Assembly: GCA_963703125.1 (NCBI GenBank)
Contig: OY969790.1
Span: 2,604,001-2,668,000, forward strand
Length of the DNA: 64,000 nt
Direction: 5' to 3'
From: MFD04716-140 sp963703125
GTDB taxonomy: Bacteria > Bacteroidota > Bacteroidia > Flavobacteriales > Flavobacteriaceae
The number at the start of each line of letters is the position of its first letter. Positions within the stretch are counted from its first letter, which is position 1. This document shows positions 9,774-18,849 of the stretch, in pieces. Below the pieces are notes generated by a model. That model made no database searches. It was not told the origin of the DNA and saw only the letters and a program-made list of their open reading frames with translations. Made by a program: the position numbers and the translations under genes.

Positions 9774-10019
9774 CTATTTTGCTAGAACATTTTCCTCCAC
9801 TGTATCTACACCTTTGCTACCTTCGAGTGCTTTGGTATGTACAAGAGTATTTGATGTATGGTCAATTTCCACCTTGTCAAAAGTTTGGGAAGCACTATTA
9901 ACATCGGTTAGTAGTACATATTCCGCAATCAAATCATGATCATTGTTGCAAGAAAAAATGCCACTAAGGACCATAAAGAGTGCTCTCAACTTAATGATTT
10001 TTAGTGTGGTTCTTCTCAT
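9774..10019 (-). pseudogene. Truncated lipoprotein relic
   Basis: An 81-codon reading frame whose first half matches the N-terminus of the large lipoprotein at 7740-9164: a hydrophobic signal, FSCNNDHDLIAEYVLLTD versus ISCNNDSDLLTDYVISRD. It then diverges and stops, lacking the cadherin-like, linker and jelly-roll parts. The best reading is a remnant of a duplicated gene that lost its 3' portion. It could still make a short lipoprotein, since the signal and lipobox are intact and an upstream element is retained (10104-10123). Homology is seen directly; loss of function is inferred. Confidence 0.6.
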
Positions 10020-10422
10020 GTTCGGTATGGGGTAGAAATGGATGATTTATTAAGGGTTTGGCAAAACTATTTAATTCAATTGGAACATCGATGAAACAAA
10101 TCATATTTTCGATGAAATGCACAATTATTTTTTGTTAAAGGACAAGTTTTTTTTGACAACTAAGCTAAATAATCAATTCTTGGATATTGTTCCGTGGATT
10201 GTTAGCCAATTCTTGGTAAGAAATTGTGCAATAAATGGGATGAAAATAAAACAGGCAATGGTTAGCTGGGAAGGGTAATTATATGCGATTCCTTGTTTTT
10301 TGGTAATACCTTATTGATAATCCAGAAACATCATAAAAATGGAATTTGGTATATGTCTAAACGGGTTAGTACAAAAAAGATGTTGTAATAGCTGTACTTT
10401 GAAAAAATAGACCTGTCCTTAC
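10020..10422. other. Intergenic region with conserved element
   Basis: About 400 bases with no supported gene. It holds the second copy of the 20-bp element (10104-10123) and a GCAAAACTATTTAA word that also has a counterpart (GCAATACTATTTAA) upstream of the large lipoprotein gene. Confidence 0.45.
10104..10123. promoter_or_regulatory. Conserved upstream element, copy 2
   Basis: attttcgatgaaatgcacaa, 19 of 20 bases identical to the copy at 9251-9270 and at almost the same distance from the start codon it precedes (about 85 bp). It is interpreted as the preserved regulatory site of a duplicated lipoprotein gene. Confidence 0.45.
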
Positions 10423-10710
10423 TTAAGGGTTTTTTCGCAATTCGTTTAGGCTGTCCATTTCTTTCCGAAACCTAAGAATGACCAAGGTATCCATTTCGTG
10501 AAAGATACTATCGCGCATTTTAGTCCAGTTCCCTGAGTTCATTTTCAACGTGAAATTTTGGATGTTTTTAAACCGTTCCACGTTATGCCTATTCGCCTTC
10601 CAATAAGCTGCGGTACTTTCACGATGTTTTAAATCTTGCAAATAAATGCCAATGCAGAAACCGGCTATTATTAAAGTGACAATGATTAAAAGCGTGCTTT
10701 TTTTTATCAT
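10423..10710 (-). CDS. Small membrane-anchored protein of unknown function
   Basis: A 95-aa protein with an N-terminal membrane anchor (STLLIIVTLIIAGFCIGIYL, residues about 5-24) and a charged, helix-prone remainder containing Trp and several Met-Asp pairs (MRDSIFHEMDTL). I do not recognise the family. The layout (one anchor plus a short helical periplasmic part) resembles small periplasmic helper or metal-responsive proteins of Bacteroidota, but no metal-binding motif is evident. It lies downstream of uxaA on the same strand with a 209-bp gap, so it is probably transcribed separately. Confidence 0.55.
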   Translation of the reverse strand: MIKKSTLLIIVTLIIAGFCIGIYLQDLKHRESTAAYWKANRHNVERFKNIQNFTLKMNSGNWTKMRDSIFHEMDTLVILRFRKEMDSLNELRKNP

Positions 10711-10919
10711 ACTATTTGGGTCAAGTTCAGGAGAATGTGTTTTGGGTTCACGTCGTACTCTATTTAAGTACCCTTTACATTGGAATACATTCCCTGCGAA
10801 GTTATTAAACTTTTAAGTACGGATTGCGAAAATGCTTCCGCAATCAATGCAAAGAACACCTATACCTAGCTTGATTAAAATTAAAATCGATGTTCGGATC
10901 GTTTTAAGTGCTCAAATAG

Positions 10920-12530
10920 TTACAATGACAATCCCCGTCGCCAAGGAATAAAGTCATTTTGATCTAACAGTCTGGCTTTTGTTTTAATTTTGCCACTGGC
11001 CACATCAATAATGAAGTCAAGCATTTCGTCGGCCATTTCTTCTATGCTTTTTTCCCCTCTAAGAACTGCACCCGTCTCAATATCTATAATATCTGGCATT
11101 CTTTCCGCAAGCTCCGTATTGGAAGATACTTTGATAATCGGGGCGATAGGGTTGCCCGTTGGGGTTCCTAGACCCGTTGTGAAAAGTACGACGTTTGCTC
11201 CGGAACCCACCATGGCAGTGGTACTTTCAACATCATTTCCGGGGGTGCAAAGCAAATTCAAGCCCGGTTGTGTGATATATTCACCATAATCCAGGACGTC
11301 CTGGATCGGAGAAGTGCCTCCCTTTTTGGCGGCACCGGCAGATTTCATGGCATCTGTAATTAGTCCATCTTTTATATTTCCAGGGGAGGGATTCATATCA
11401 AAGCCGGAACCTGCCTCCACGGCCGATTTTTCATAGGCTTTCATTAATTTTAAGAACTTTTTACCCTTTTCTTCGTCAACACATCTATTGACCAATTCCT
11501 GTTCCACACCGCAAAGCTCGGGAAATTCGGATAAGATGGCCGTTCCCCCCAACGCAGCCAATAGATCTGAAACACCGCCCAAGGTTGGATTGGCCGATAT
11601 TCCTGAAAATCCGTCCGATCCCCCACATTCCAATCCCACCCGCAACTTGGATAAGGGTGCCGGTTTTCTTTCTGCATTGTTGGCCTTTTTGATAGCTTCA
11701 AAGGATTGCTTTATGATAGCCGAAAGCATGTCATCAACAGTCCCTAACTGCTGTTGCTCAAAGATCAAAACAGGTTTATTGGAAGTAGGATTGATAGCCT
11801 TAAGGGCATCTTCAAATACACTTACCTGTAAGTTCTGACAACCGAGACTCAGAACCGTAGCACCCGCAACGTTTGGATTGTTAACATAACCGGCCAATAA
11901 TTTGGCCAAACTTTCTGAATCTTGTCGCATGCCTCCACAACCCCAAGGATGGGTAATGAATTTCACTTCTATATTTTCAAAAACATTACTCGATTTAGAA
12001 TCAACCTCAATTTCTTCTGCGCCATTATTGATTAACGATCTAAGCAATCGCTGGTGCGAACTTGTCTTTTGAATCAAGAGTTCCTTCTCAAAGACTTCTT
12101 TTAAAATTTCTATGTTTCTATTCTCGCAAAATACCAATGGAAAAAAGAGCCATACATTTTCGGTACCTACTTGCCCGTCTTCCCTATGATATCCTAAAAA
12201 GGTCTTGTCCTGCCATTTATCAACATTGGGAGCCGTCCAGCCAATCGTTTCTGTTTTACCCAAAACTTTTTCGCTTTGGTGTTTTACATTTTCAGTGGTC
12301 AAAATGTCCCCTTTCGCTATAAGACTATTTGCAGACCCAACAAGAACCCCGTACATGATAATTCGATCTCCCGGTTCAAACCTCCTTAGGGCGATCTTAT
12401 GTTTTGATTTGGTATAGGAAAGAATACGTATTTCTTGTCCTTCAAAAGAAACTACATCCCCGGCATTAAGGTTTACCAATGCTACCGCCACATTATCCGA
12501 AGGATGGACTTTTAAAATTTTTTTTTGCAT
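10920..12530 (-). CDS. uxaA: Altronate dehydratase
   Basis: Converts D-altronate to 2-keto-3-deoxy-gluconate in hexuronate (galacturonate) catabolism. The 536-aa protein has an N-terminal SAF-type domain (about 1-90) and a GD_AH catalytic domain with RREDGQVGTEN-like (HREDGQVGTENVW), THPWGCGGM, GLECGGSDGFSG and PTGNPIAPIIKV motifs. Cysteines in CGGM and CGGSDG are the expected metal ligands. It is the last gene of an operon read dctP-dctQ-dctM-uxaB-uxaA, only 23 bp after uxaB. Together these genes import and oxidise a uronate or its reduced acid. The uronate isomerase and KDG kinase/aldolase are not in this window. Confidence 0.93.
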   Translation of the reverse strand: MQKKILKVHPSDNVAVALVNLNAGDVVSFEGQEIRILSYTKSKHKIALRRFEPGDRIIMYGVLVGSANSLIAKGDILTTENVKHQSEKVLGKTETIGWTAPNVDKWQDKTFLGYHREDGQVGTENVWLFFPLVFCENRNIEILKEVFEKELLIQKTSSHQRLLRSLINNGAEEIEVDSKSSNVFENIEVKFITHPWGCGGMRQDSESLAKLLAGYVNNPNVAGATVLSLGCQNLQVSVFEDALKAINPTSNKPVLIFEQQQLGTVDDMLSAIIKQSFEAIKKANNAERKPAPLSKLRVGLECGGSDGFSGISANPTLGGVSDLLAALGGTAILSEFPELCGVEQELVNRCVDEEKGKKFLKLMKAYEKSAVEAGSGFDMNPSPGNIKDGLITDAMKSAGAAKKGGTSPIQDVLDYGEYITQPGLNLLCTPGNDVESTTAMVGSGANVVLFTTGLGTPTGNPIAPIIKVSSNTELAERMPDIIDIETGAVLRGEKSIEEMADEMLDFIIDVASGKIKTKARLLDQNDFIPWRRGLSL

Positions 12531-12553
12531 TCTGTATATGGCTAATATAAAAC

Positions 12554-13999
12554 TTAGAATCTTTGGCTATAATTTGCGAATCCCGCTTCAATGCCATTGG
12601 CATCAATTTCGGATAAAGCCAAAGCTACCGCTTCCGCTAAATTATCAATTATAGATAAATCTTCTCCCCAATATTCGACTATTCCAAGTACTTTTTTTGC
12701 AATGAGAAGATAATCGTTCAACTTCCAAATTTCCGTAAAGTTCGTTACAATTTCCTCGCTATCGTTCACAGGCAGCGTTTGCTCCTTCCATGTTCCTTTA
12801 TAAAATCGGATCAATGCCGCAAAGGCAAAAGTTAGGTTGGTTGGCACTTTTTTATGAAGTTTCATATATTCCAGCAAACTAGGTAATACCCTTACCTTAA
12901 ACTTTGAGATTGAGTTTAATGCAATACTGGCTAGGTTATGAATTATAAACGGATTTCTGAAACGGTCGAAGACTTCATCAGCGAAACTATTTAACTCGGT
13001 CTTGTCCATATCCAATGTATCAATAATCTCATGGAATACTGCGTCTTGTATAAAAGAACCTGTGAACGGATCGTCAACGGATTCCTTGACCGTCTTATTT
13101 CCAAAGAGAAGGGAAAAAGGAACCATGGCCGTATGGGCCCCATTCAAAATCTGCACTTTTCGCATCCGATAGGGTTGCATATCGGATACGATTTTCACAT
13201 CTAGATTTGTTTTGCCGAACGGTAGTTTTGCCTTTAATTTTTCATCTCCTTCAATTACCCAAAGAAAGAAGGCTTCGGCGGCAACTATTAAATCATCGTG
13301 ATATGCCAACTGACTGTTGTACAATTCAATTTCGTCCTTTGGATAACCCGGAACAATCCTATCAACAAGCGTATTGTGAAAAGAATTATGCTCCAAGACC
13401 CAATTTGTAAATGCATCACCCAAGTTCCAATTCGATATGTATTTAAGGATGATATCCTTTAAAGCATCTGAATTGTAATTGATAAGTTCACAAGGAATAA
13501 TTGTCAGACCCTTGCTTGGATCACCCTTAAAATATTTGAATCGCTCATAAAGAAGCACCGTCAACTTCGCCGGAAATGAACTGGGAGGGCACATTTCAAG
13601 GGAATCGGCTTGTACATATGCTATCCCCGCCTCCGTAGTATTGGAAATTATGAATTGTAAGGTCTCTACTTTTGCCAAGTCTAGATATTCATCGAAATTG
13701 GTGTATGGATCAACTCCTTTGACAATGTTCGTAATAAGCTCAATCTCTTGAATTGCTTCTCCTTTTTTGACGCCTTTCATAAACAAAGTGTAGAGTCCGT
13801 CCTGATCATTGAGCATTTTGACCAGACCTTTATCTATCGGTTGAACAACTGCGATACCTCCTTTGAAATCAGCTTTTTTGTTCAATTCTTGAAAAGCATA
13901 CCCTACAAAGGCCCTTAAAAAATTACCTTCGCCAAACTGCACTATTTTTATTGGAAGTTTATCTTCCGAACCCGTATTTTTCCTGTTTAATTTTTTCAT
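12554..13999 (-). CDS. uxaB: Tagaturonate reductase (mannitol dehydrogenase family)
   Basis: NADH-dependent reduction of D-tagaturonate to D-altronate, the step feeding UxaA. The 481-aa protein has the family's N-terminal signature KIVQFGEGNFLRAF (Rossmann fold), an ISNTTEAGI segment near 127, NDQDG early on, and the C-terminal dehydrogenase domain with KVQILNGAHTAMVP, the typical K-x4-NGxHT catalytic motif. The gene ends 23 bp before uxaA and begins 18 bp after dctM. Fructuronate reductase is the main alternative within the family, but the pairing with altronate dehydratase favours tagaturonate reductase. Confidence 0.92.
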   Translation of the reverse strand: MKKLNRKNTGSEDKLPIKIVQFGEGNFLRAFVGYAFQELNKKADFKGGIAVVQPIDKGLVKMLNDQDGLYTLFMKGVKKGEAIQEIELITNIVKGVDPYTNFDEYLDLAKVETLQFIISNTTEAGIAYVQADSLEMCPPSSFPAKLTVLLYERFKYFKGDPSKGLTIIPCELINYNSDALKDIILKYISNWNLGDAFTNWVLEHNSFHNTLVDRIVPGYPKDEIELYNSQLAYHDDLIVAAEAFFLWVIEGDEKLKAKLPFGKTNLDVKIVSDMQPYRMRKVQILNGAHTAMVPFSLLFGNKTVKESVDDPFTGSFIQDAVFHEIIDTLDMDKTELNSFADEVFDRFRNPFIIHNLASIALNSISKFKVRVLPSLLEYMKLHKKVPTNLTFAFAALIRFYKGTWKEQTLPVNDSEEIVTNFTEIWKLNDYLLIAKKVLGIVEYWGEDLSIIDNLAEAVALALSEIDANGIEAGFANYSQRF

Positions 14000-14017
14000 T
14001 GGTTCAAAAACTAATTC

Positions 14018-15313
14018 TTACAAATCGAAGAGACTTGGCAACCATAAACTCAATTGTGGAAAATAAGTCACCAAGAAAAGGGCAACTATCATGGCAACGA
14101 ACAATGGCAGTAGGGGTTTAATTACTTTTTCAATAGTGGTTTTGGCAATACCCACACCAACAAAAAGTACAGAGCCCACCGGTGGGGTGCAAAGGCCTAT
14201 GCATAAATTTAGAACCATTATAATCCCAAATTGAACAGGGTCCATTCCCAATTTTGTTACTACCGGTAAAAATATAGGTGTGAATATTAGGACTGCCGGC
14301 GTCATATCCATAAAAATCCCAACAAATAACAACAACAAATTAATGATCAACAAAATGATGATGGGATTATCACTTAGGGCCAACAATCCAGAACTGATAT
14401 CCTGCGGAATATTTTCAAATGACAATGCCCAGGACATGCTCATTGAAGCAGCGATAAGAAGCATTACGATTGCTGTGGTCGCAGAGGAATCCAAGATTAT
14501 TTGCGGTAATTTTCTAAGTGTTACCTCCTTGTAAATAAAACCGAGGACGAGGCTATATAACACCGCAATGGCAGATGCCTCCGTGGCGGTAAAAATCCCT
14601 CCCACGATGCCACCTATAACCACTACCAGCATAAACAAACTTGGAATGGCATCTACAAAGGTCCGGAAGACATTTTTAAGGCTACTTCGCTTCCCAACCT
14701 TATAGCCTTTTTTCTTGGCCCAAACGGATGCCACGATCATCAAAAGAAGTCCTGTCAGAATTCCGGGTATGTATCCTGCCAAGAACAATGCAGCAATGGA
14801 AGCTCCACCACTGGCAAGGGAATAAACAATAAGCACATTGCTTGGTGGAATAACGAGGCCGGTAGTAGCCGCCGTAATATTCACTGCAGCACCAAACTCC
14901 CTTGAATACCCATCCTTTTCCATTTCAGGACCTAAAATGCTTCCCATAGCGGATGCCGATGCCATTGCCGATCCAGCGATGGCACCCATGAGCATGGCCG
15001 ATACAATATTTATTAAGGCGAGGCCGCCAGGGAAAGAACCAACTAGGGTTTTGGCAAAGGCAATTAAACGATGTGCTATGCCGCCTTTGTTCATTAATTC
15101 GCCCGAGAGCACAAAAAAAGGTATTGCCAATAGCGCGAAACTGTCCAACCCTGTTCCTATGCGTTGCGATACCGTTGTAAAGGCAGGCATTGCTGGAATA
15201 CTTACCATCATGGTGAGAAGGGCAGAAATTGCGATACTCCATGCTACGGGAGTTCCGATAGCCAATAAACCAATGAAACTTAGTACCAAAACTAGGATAG
15301 GAATATATTCCAT
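14018..15313 (-). CDS. dctM: TRAP transporter large permease
   Basis: Twelve-segment inner-membrane subunit of a tripartite ATP-independent periplasmic transporter, driving Na+-coupled uptake of an acid sugar. The 431-aa sequence is hydrophobic throughout, with typical DctM stretches such as LLAIPFFVLSGELMNKGGIA, AGSAMASASAMGSILGPEM, NITAATTGLVIPPSN and LCTPPVGSVLFVGVGIA. It ends 5 bp before the small-permease gene in operon order. The uronate substrate is inferred from co-transcribed uxaB and uxaA. Confidence 0.93.
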   Translation of the reverse strand: MEYIPILVLVLSFIGLLAIGTPVAWSIAISALLTMMVSIPAMPAFTTVSQRIGTGLDSFALLAIPFFVLSGELMNKGGIAHRLIAFAKTLVGSFPGGLALINIVSAMLMGAIAGSAMASASAMGSILGPEMEKDGYSREFGAAVNITAATTGLVIPPSNVLIVYSLASGGASIAALFLAGYIPGILTGLLLMIVASVWAKKKGYKVGKRSSLKNVFRTFVDAIPSLFMLVVVIGGIVGGIFTATEASAIAVLYSLVLGFIYKEVTLRKLPQIILDSSATTAIVMLLIAASMSMSWALSFENIPQDISSGLLALSDNPIIILLIINLLLLFVGIFMDMTPAVLIFTPIFLPVVTKLGMDPVQFGIIMVLNLCIGLCTPPVGSVLFVGVGIAKTTIEKVIKPLLPLFVAMIVALFLVTYFPQLSLWLPSLFDL

Positions 15314-15318
15314 AGCGT

Positions 15319-15780
15319 TTATTTGTTTTTTATGATATCCGAAACCTTGTAATAAATAATCAATACGCCACTAATAGGGATAACCAAATATACCAATGCC
15401 ATCGGAACTTGAAGGGCAGGGGAGTACTGATCAAGTGCATAGGTTATATAAACCAATCTTGACCCACCAATAACCATGGCGAACAGGCAAAAAAGTAAAA
15501 TTAGAACGCTAACGATCAGTTTGAGCTTAACTTGTGTCTTGGTGCTTAATCGAGATGGTAGCACATCAATTGCCACATGTAAATTTTGACCAGATACATA
15601 GGCCGCTCCAAGAATTCCGAGCCAAATCATGAGATATCGGGCAAGCTCATCGGTAAAGGAACTGGGCGTGCCTAAAAAATACCGACTAATTACTTGCCAT
15701 AAAACATTTATGACCATAACGCTCATGATTACGATCAATATTTTGGAAAGAACGTTATCTATTTTTCTTCTTAGGTTCAT
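15319..15780 (-). CDS. dctQ: TRAP transporter small permease
   Basis: A 153-aa four-segment membrane protein of the DctQ family, with the conserved WQVISRYFLGTPSSFTDEL and ARYLMIWLGILGAA region in the first third. It helps couple the substrate-binding lipoprotein to DctM. The gene lies 5 bp from dctM and 1 bp from dctP, so the three are surely translated from one message. The length is usual for the family. Confidence 0.93.
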   Translation of the reverse strand: MNLRRKIDNVLSKILIVIMSVMVINVLWQVISRYFLGTPSSFTDELARYLMIWLGILGAAYVSGQNLHVAIDVLPSRLSTKTQVKLKLIVSVLILLFCLFAMVIGGSRLVYITYALDQYSPALQVPMALVYLVIPISGVLIIYYKVSDIIKNK

Positions 15781-15781
15781 T

Positions 15782-16762
15782 TTAATTGGTTTCCTGTATT
15801 TCTTGAATCAATTTATAAAATTCAGTTTCTTTTTGATATTGACCATATAAACCTTTTACTTTATTTACAAATAACGATTTGTCAGGATGAATAATTTCCA
15901 CTCCGGCCCCACGTACTGCTTCTAAGGCTTCCTCTTCTGATTTCATCCATAGTTTTCGTTGATATTTGATAGAATTTTTCACGGCTTTCCTAACCCATTC
16001 TTTTTCCTGATCAGAAAGTTCTTCCCATAAGTGGGTTCCAATTAATAGAACATCCGGTAGTACGGTGTGCTCATCCAATGAATAGAATTTGCAGACTTCA
16101 TAATGTCGGGAAAGATAAAAACTGGGCGGGTTGTTTTCGGCCCCATCAACCACTCCTTGCTGTAATGCGGTATACAGCTCGCCCCATGAAATAGGCGTTG
16201 CCGAACCACCTAATGTATTCACCATTTCTACTGCGGTGACACTTTCCAAAACACGAATCTTTAAGCCCGATAAGTCATCAGGGGTATTGATGGGTCTTTC
16301 TTTTGTGTAAAAACTTCTGCTGCCCGCATCATAATAACCAAGGCCTTTTAGCCAATATTTTTCACTGTCATCCAGAAGTTTTTCACCTATGGGACCATCC
16401 AAAACCTTGAATGAATGTTCCCGGTTCCTAAATAAAAAGGGCAGACTAAAAATTCTCATTCTGGGCGCAAAATTTTCCATGGCACCGGCAGAAACCTTGG
16501 TCATGTCCAAGCTGCCAATTTGTAGTAGTTCAATACATTCTCTCTCGGTTCCCAATTGTTGGCTAGGGTAAATTTCCAATGTGAGTTTGCCTCCGGATAA
16601 TTCTTTAAGGTCTTCACCCATTTTGACCATGGCCATATGCACCGAATGGCCAACGTCAAGGCCATGGGCCAACTTTATGGTTCTTTTACCGCTTAACTCA
16701 CTACAACTATTAAAACAAAATAGGACTATTAGGGAAGCAATCGGAAACAGGAATCTCGACAT
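15782..16762 (-). CDS. dctP: TRAP substrate-binding lipoprotein
   Basis: A 326-aa periplasmic solute-binding subunit (DctP family), here with a lipoprotein signal (IVLFCFNSC) rather than a free signal peptide, as often seen in Bacteroidota. Visible family features are LAHGLDVGHSVHMAM at the N-terminus, ELLQIGSLDM, GLKIRVLES (with the conserved Arg that salt-bridges the substrate carboxylate) and QQGVVDGAENNPPSF. It is the first gene of the uronate operon. There is no convincing promoter match in the 308 bp upstream. Confidence 0.92.
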   Translation of the reverse strand: MSRFLFPIASLIVLFCFNSCSELSGKRTIKLAHGLDVGHSVHMAMVKMGEDLKELSGGKLTLEIYPSQQLGTERECIELLQIGSLDMTKVSAGAMENFAPRMRIFSLPFLFRNREHSFKVLDGPIGEKLLDDSEKYWLKGLGYYDAGSRSFYTKERPINTPDDLSGLKIRVLESVTAVEMVNTLGGSATPISWGELYTALQQGVVDGAENNPPSFYLSRHYEVCKFYSLDEHTVLPDVLLIGTHLWEELSDQEKEWVRKAVKNSIKYQRKLWMKSEEEALEAVRGAGVEIIHPDKSLFVNKVKGLYGQYQKETEFYKLIQEIQETN

Positions 16763-17070
16763 TACTTATTTATTTTGAATTTTGGAATGCTGCACCAAGA
16801 GTTTTTTAAATTTTTAGAGTCCAGTATTTTCACCTGAAAACAGGTACAACTATGAAAGTTGTTCCTAAAGATACTAATTATGCGATAGCCTCAACAGTGC
16901 TATGTGTTATCTATAGATAAGGACATAAATTTTGTAGTGGCCAAAAGAACCGATTTTTTAAAATAAAATTCAAATACTGTTTTGAGCAGCTGCATTTTAA
17001 CCGCTTTAAAAAGTTTTCTTCCAATTTAGTCCGGAGATCAACTAAAATCCAATTGAATTAAATCAAATTC
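16763..17070. other. Intergenic region upstream of the uronate operon
   Basis: About 308 AT-rich bases between dctP (minus strand) and the downstream end of the Gfo/Idh/MocA gene. The operon promoter should lie here, but I cannot point to a clear -33/-7 pair or operator. Confidence 0.4.
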
Positions 17071-18114
17071 TTATAGGGCAATTACTTTTCTCATATTATT
17101 GCTTTCCATGGCGGCCTCTATCACTTTAATGACATTCATTCCATCAGTTCCGGTAACTGGAACGGGTTTTCCATTTCTTAGTGCATCATAAATTCCATCG
17201 TAATATTCCATATAATTTCCTGGCAAAGAAGGAATGAGCTCTCTGCTAATTTTTCCATTTTTCACCGTATGTAAAAGTCCTTTTGCGGACTCAGGTTCTA
17301 CTCCCCAATCGGATGTTCCCGGTATTTTTCCGGCTTGAAGTGCCTTTTCCTGTACATCGGATTTTGATTTTATAAAAGAACCTTTGGTGCCGTGTAAAAT
17401 ATTTCCCGGCAATGCTTCACGCACAAAGTAACTAGACTTTAAGATGACCCGATGGGTATCATAGAACAATTTCAAATCAAAATAGTCCACGACTTTTGAG
17501 TTTGGGCGATTTGTGGCCAAGTCGGCAAATACGGCCTTGGGCATTCCAAAGAATACCAGTGCTTGGTCAATAAGATGGGAACCAAGGTCGTACAGACTTC
17601 CGACTCCTTCGGTTGAAGTTTCTTTGTGAACCTTATAGCTTAAATTGGGTTCAAATCGATCGTAATGTAGTTCGGCTTCAATGATTTTTCCGATCCAACC
17701 CTCATCCAATATTTTTTTAACGGTCCTAAAGTCGCTGTCATATCTTCGATTATGATATACGGAGAGCATTACATTTTTTTCTTTGGCCAGATCAATTAAT
17801 TCTTTTGCCTGGACCGTGGTTGCTGTGAAAGGCTTTTCGACAATTACATTTTTACCTGAATCAATGACTTGCTTTGTAAATTCATAATGGGTAACACTGG
17901 GTGTGTTTACCACGACCAATTCTATAGTGTCGTCCGCCAACATTTCCTCCAAGGAACGAAACGTTCTTATTTTAGGGTATTTTGACCTTGCGTTATGTTT
18001 GGTTCTTTCCCATACACCGTATAAATTAAATTCGGGATGCAATTCAATAAAAGGGGCATGAAAAATATTTCCGCTCATCCCAAAAGAGCAAAGGGCCGTA
18101 TTTATAGGTTGCAT
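17071..18114 (-). CDS. Gfo/Idh/MocA family oxidoreductase
   Basis: A 347-aa NAD(P)-dependent sugar or inositol oxidoreductase. The N-terminal Rossmann fold runs to about 120 with the typical VVVNTPSVTHYE and VIVEKPFTAT signature (EKP lysine is the catalytic/cofactor residue). The C-terminal alpha/beta domain has GVGSLYDLGSHLIDQAL, where GSHLID matches the family's G-x3-D-x-G-x-H pattern. Its substrate cannot be told from sequence. It is on the same strand as the uronate operon but 308 bp upstream of it, so a separate transcript is likely, possibly for an allied sugar acid. Confidence 0.88.
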   Translation of the reverse strand: MQPINTALCSFGMSGNIFHAPFIELHPEFNLYGVWERTKHNARSKYPKIRTFRSLEEMLADDTIELVVVNTPSVTHYEFTKQVIDSGKNVIVEKPFTATTVQAKELIDLAKEKNVMLSVYHNRRYDSDFRTVKKILDEGWIGKIIEAELHYDRFEPNLSYKVHKETSTEGVGSLYDLGSHLIDQALVFFGMPKAVFADLATNRPNSKVVDYFDLKLFYDTHRVILKSSYFVREALPGNILHGTKGSFIKSKSDVQEKALQAGKIPGTSDWGVEPESAKGLLHTVKNGKISRELIPSLPGNYMEYYDGIYDALRNGKPVPVTGTDGMNVIKVIEAAMESNNMRKVIAL

Positions 18115-18221
18115 AGGTTTGGTTTAAAAAAACGATATGGAAAGTTAACCATAAAAGAGGAATTTGAATTTACTATTGCGGCATCATAAGATTTAGGGGC
18201 ATTGAATTCTCCAAGACATAA

Positions 18222-18640
18222 CAAAAAACCACCCGAAGGTGGTTTTTGAAATAGAGCCGGAAGGATTACCCTGCGGTGCTCCTAAATGGCTGCCAATGCT
18301 GCAAATAAAAATACCCATCGCTATCACGATGGGCATTTAAAATCATTCAAAAACGTTCAAACAAGCTTGGCCTTTTTGAATGCCTTTAGCCGCACGGTAT
18401 TTTTGAGTGTCGTGGAGCTGGAGACGGCCGAGCGTATAGAAAATGCCCGGTGGGCATTTTCAGCGAAGGAGCGAGCCGGCGCACTGGCGTTCGACTCCCG
18501 CTGGCGTAATGAACAAAGCCACCCGAAGGTGGCTTTTTGAGTGGAGCCGGAGGGTCTAGAACCTAGTTCTTAAAACCGTTATATATAAGGCGTTTTAAGA
18601 GTTTTAATTTTTATGCTCACCGAATAGGTGACTTTGTCTG
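18222..18640. repeat. Modular repeat array A (order beta-alpha-gamma)
   Basis: Three modules. Beta (18222-18340): hairpin aaaccaccc-gaa-ggtggttt, then gagccggaaggattacc and a second hairpin around 18309-18336. Alpha (about 18405-18511): gtgtcgtggagctggagacgg, a hairpin at 18440-18461, then cagcgaaggagcgag and a GTTCGACTC word. Gamma (18512-18640): hairpin aagccaccc-gaa-ggtggctt, then gtggagccggaggg and, about 60 bp on, atgctcaccgaataggtgact. All three recur at 40650-41075 in the order alpha-beta-gamma. The gtggagccggaggg core is identical to the first 14 bases of the ssrA 3' end (48860-48873), so these look like integration scars or tRNA-like terminator modules. Confidence 0.7.
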
Positions 18641-18759
18641 AATAAGAGTTATATCTACAAAGACAAATAATTGCAATACATGGTTTTTGAAAACTGTAGT
18701 AATCTAAATACCATTTAATTAAATCTATTAGCCATACTGTTGCACTACATTAAATATTG

Positions 18760-18800
18760 ATTCGTCTATACAAATCTTCCATTCGACTATACTTGTCTAT
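18760..18800 (+). promoter_or_regulatory. Putative LytTR-type binding site (21-bp direct repeat)
   Basis: attcgtctatac begins at 18760 and attcgactatac at 18781, 11 of 12 bases identical and exactly 21 bp apart; a weaker third copy acttgtctat follows at 18791-18800. Paired ~9-bp direct repeats with about 12 bp between them are the known geometry of LytTR regulators. The site is 50-90 bp upstream of the receiver gene at 18850, first gene of the operon that ends in a LytTR regulator gene, so autoregulation is plausible. Confidence 0.55.
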
Positions 18801-18849
18801 TTTTTGAATCGAATAATTAGTAATTTGTGTTATAGATTAATACTCAAAG

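Larger units (their letters stand above)
18115..18849. other. Gene-free stretch holding repeat array A and signalling promoter
   Basis: The first part (about 18222-18640) is repeat array A, made of hairpins each followed by a ggagcYgga core. The second part (18641-18849) is AT-rich promoter DNA of the signalling operon and contains the 21-bp-spaced direct repeats at 18760-18800. A small reading frame across the repeats is not a credible gene. Confidence 0.7.

Noticed and set aside
18286..18540. 84-codon frame in array A (similar frame at 40791-40991 in array B)
   Set aside because: It spans hairpins and repeat modules, and the frame is not kept between the two arrays.
18222..18560. Functional tRNA genes suggested by GTTCGACTC and ggagccggag words
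   Set aside because: No complete cloverleaf, anticodon arm or CCA end could be assembled at any module; only 3'-end-like fragments exist.
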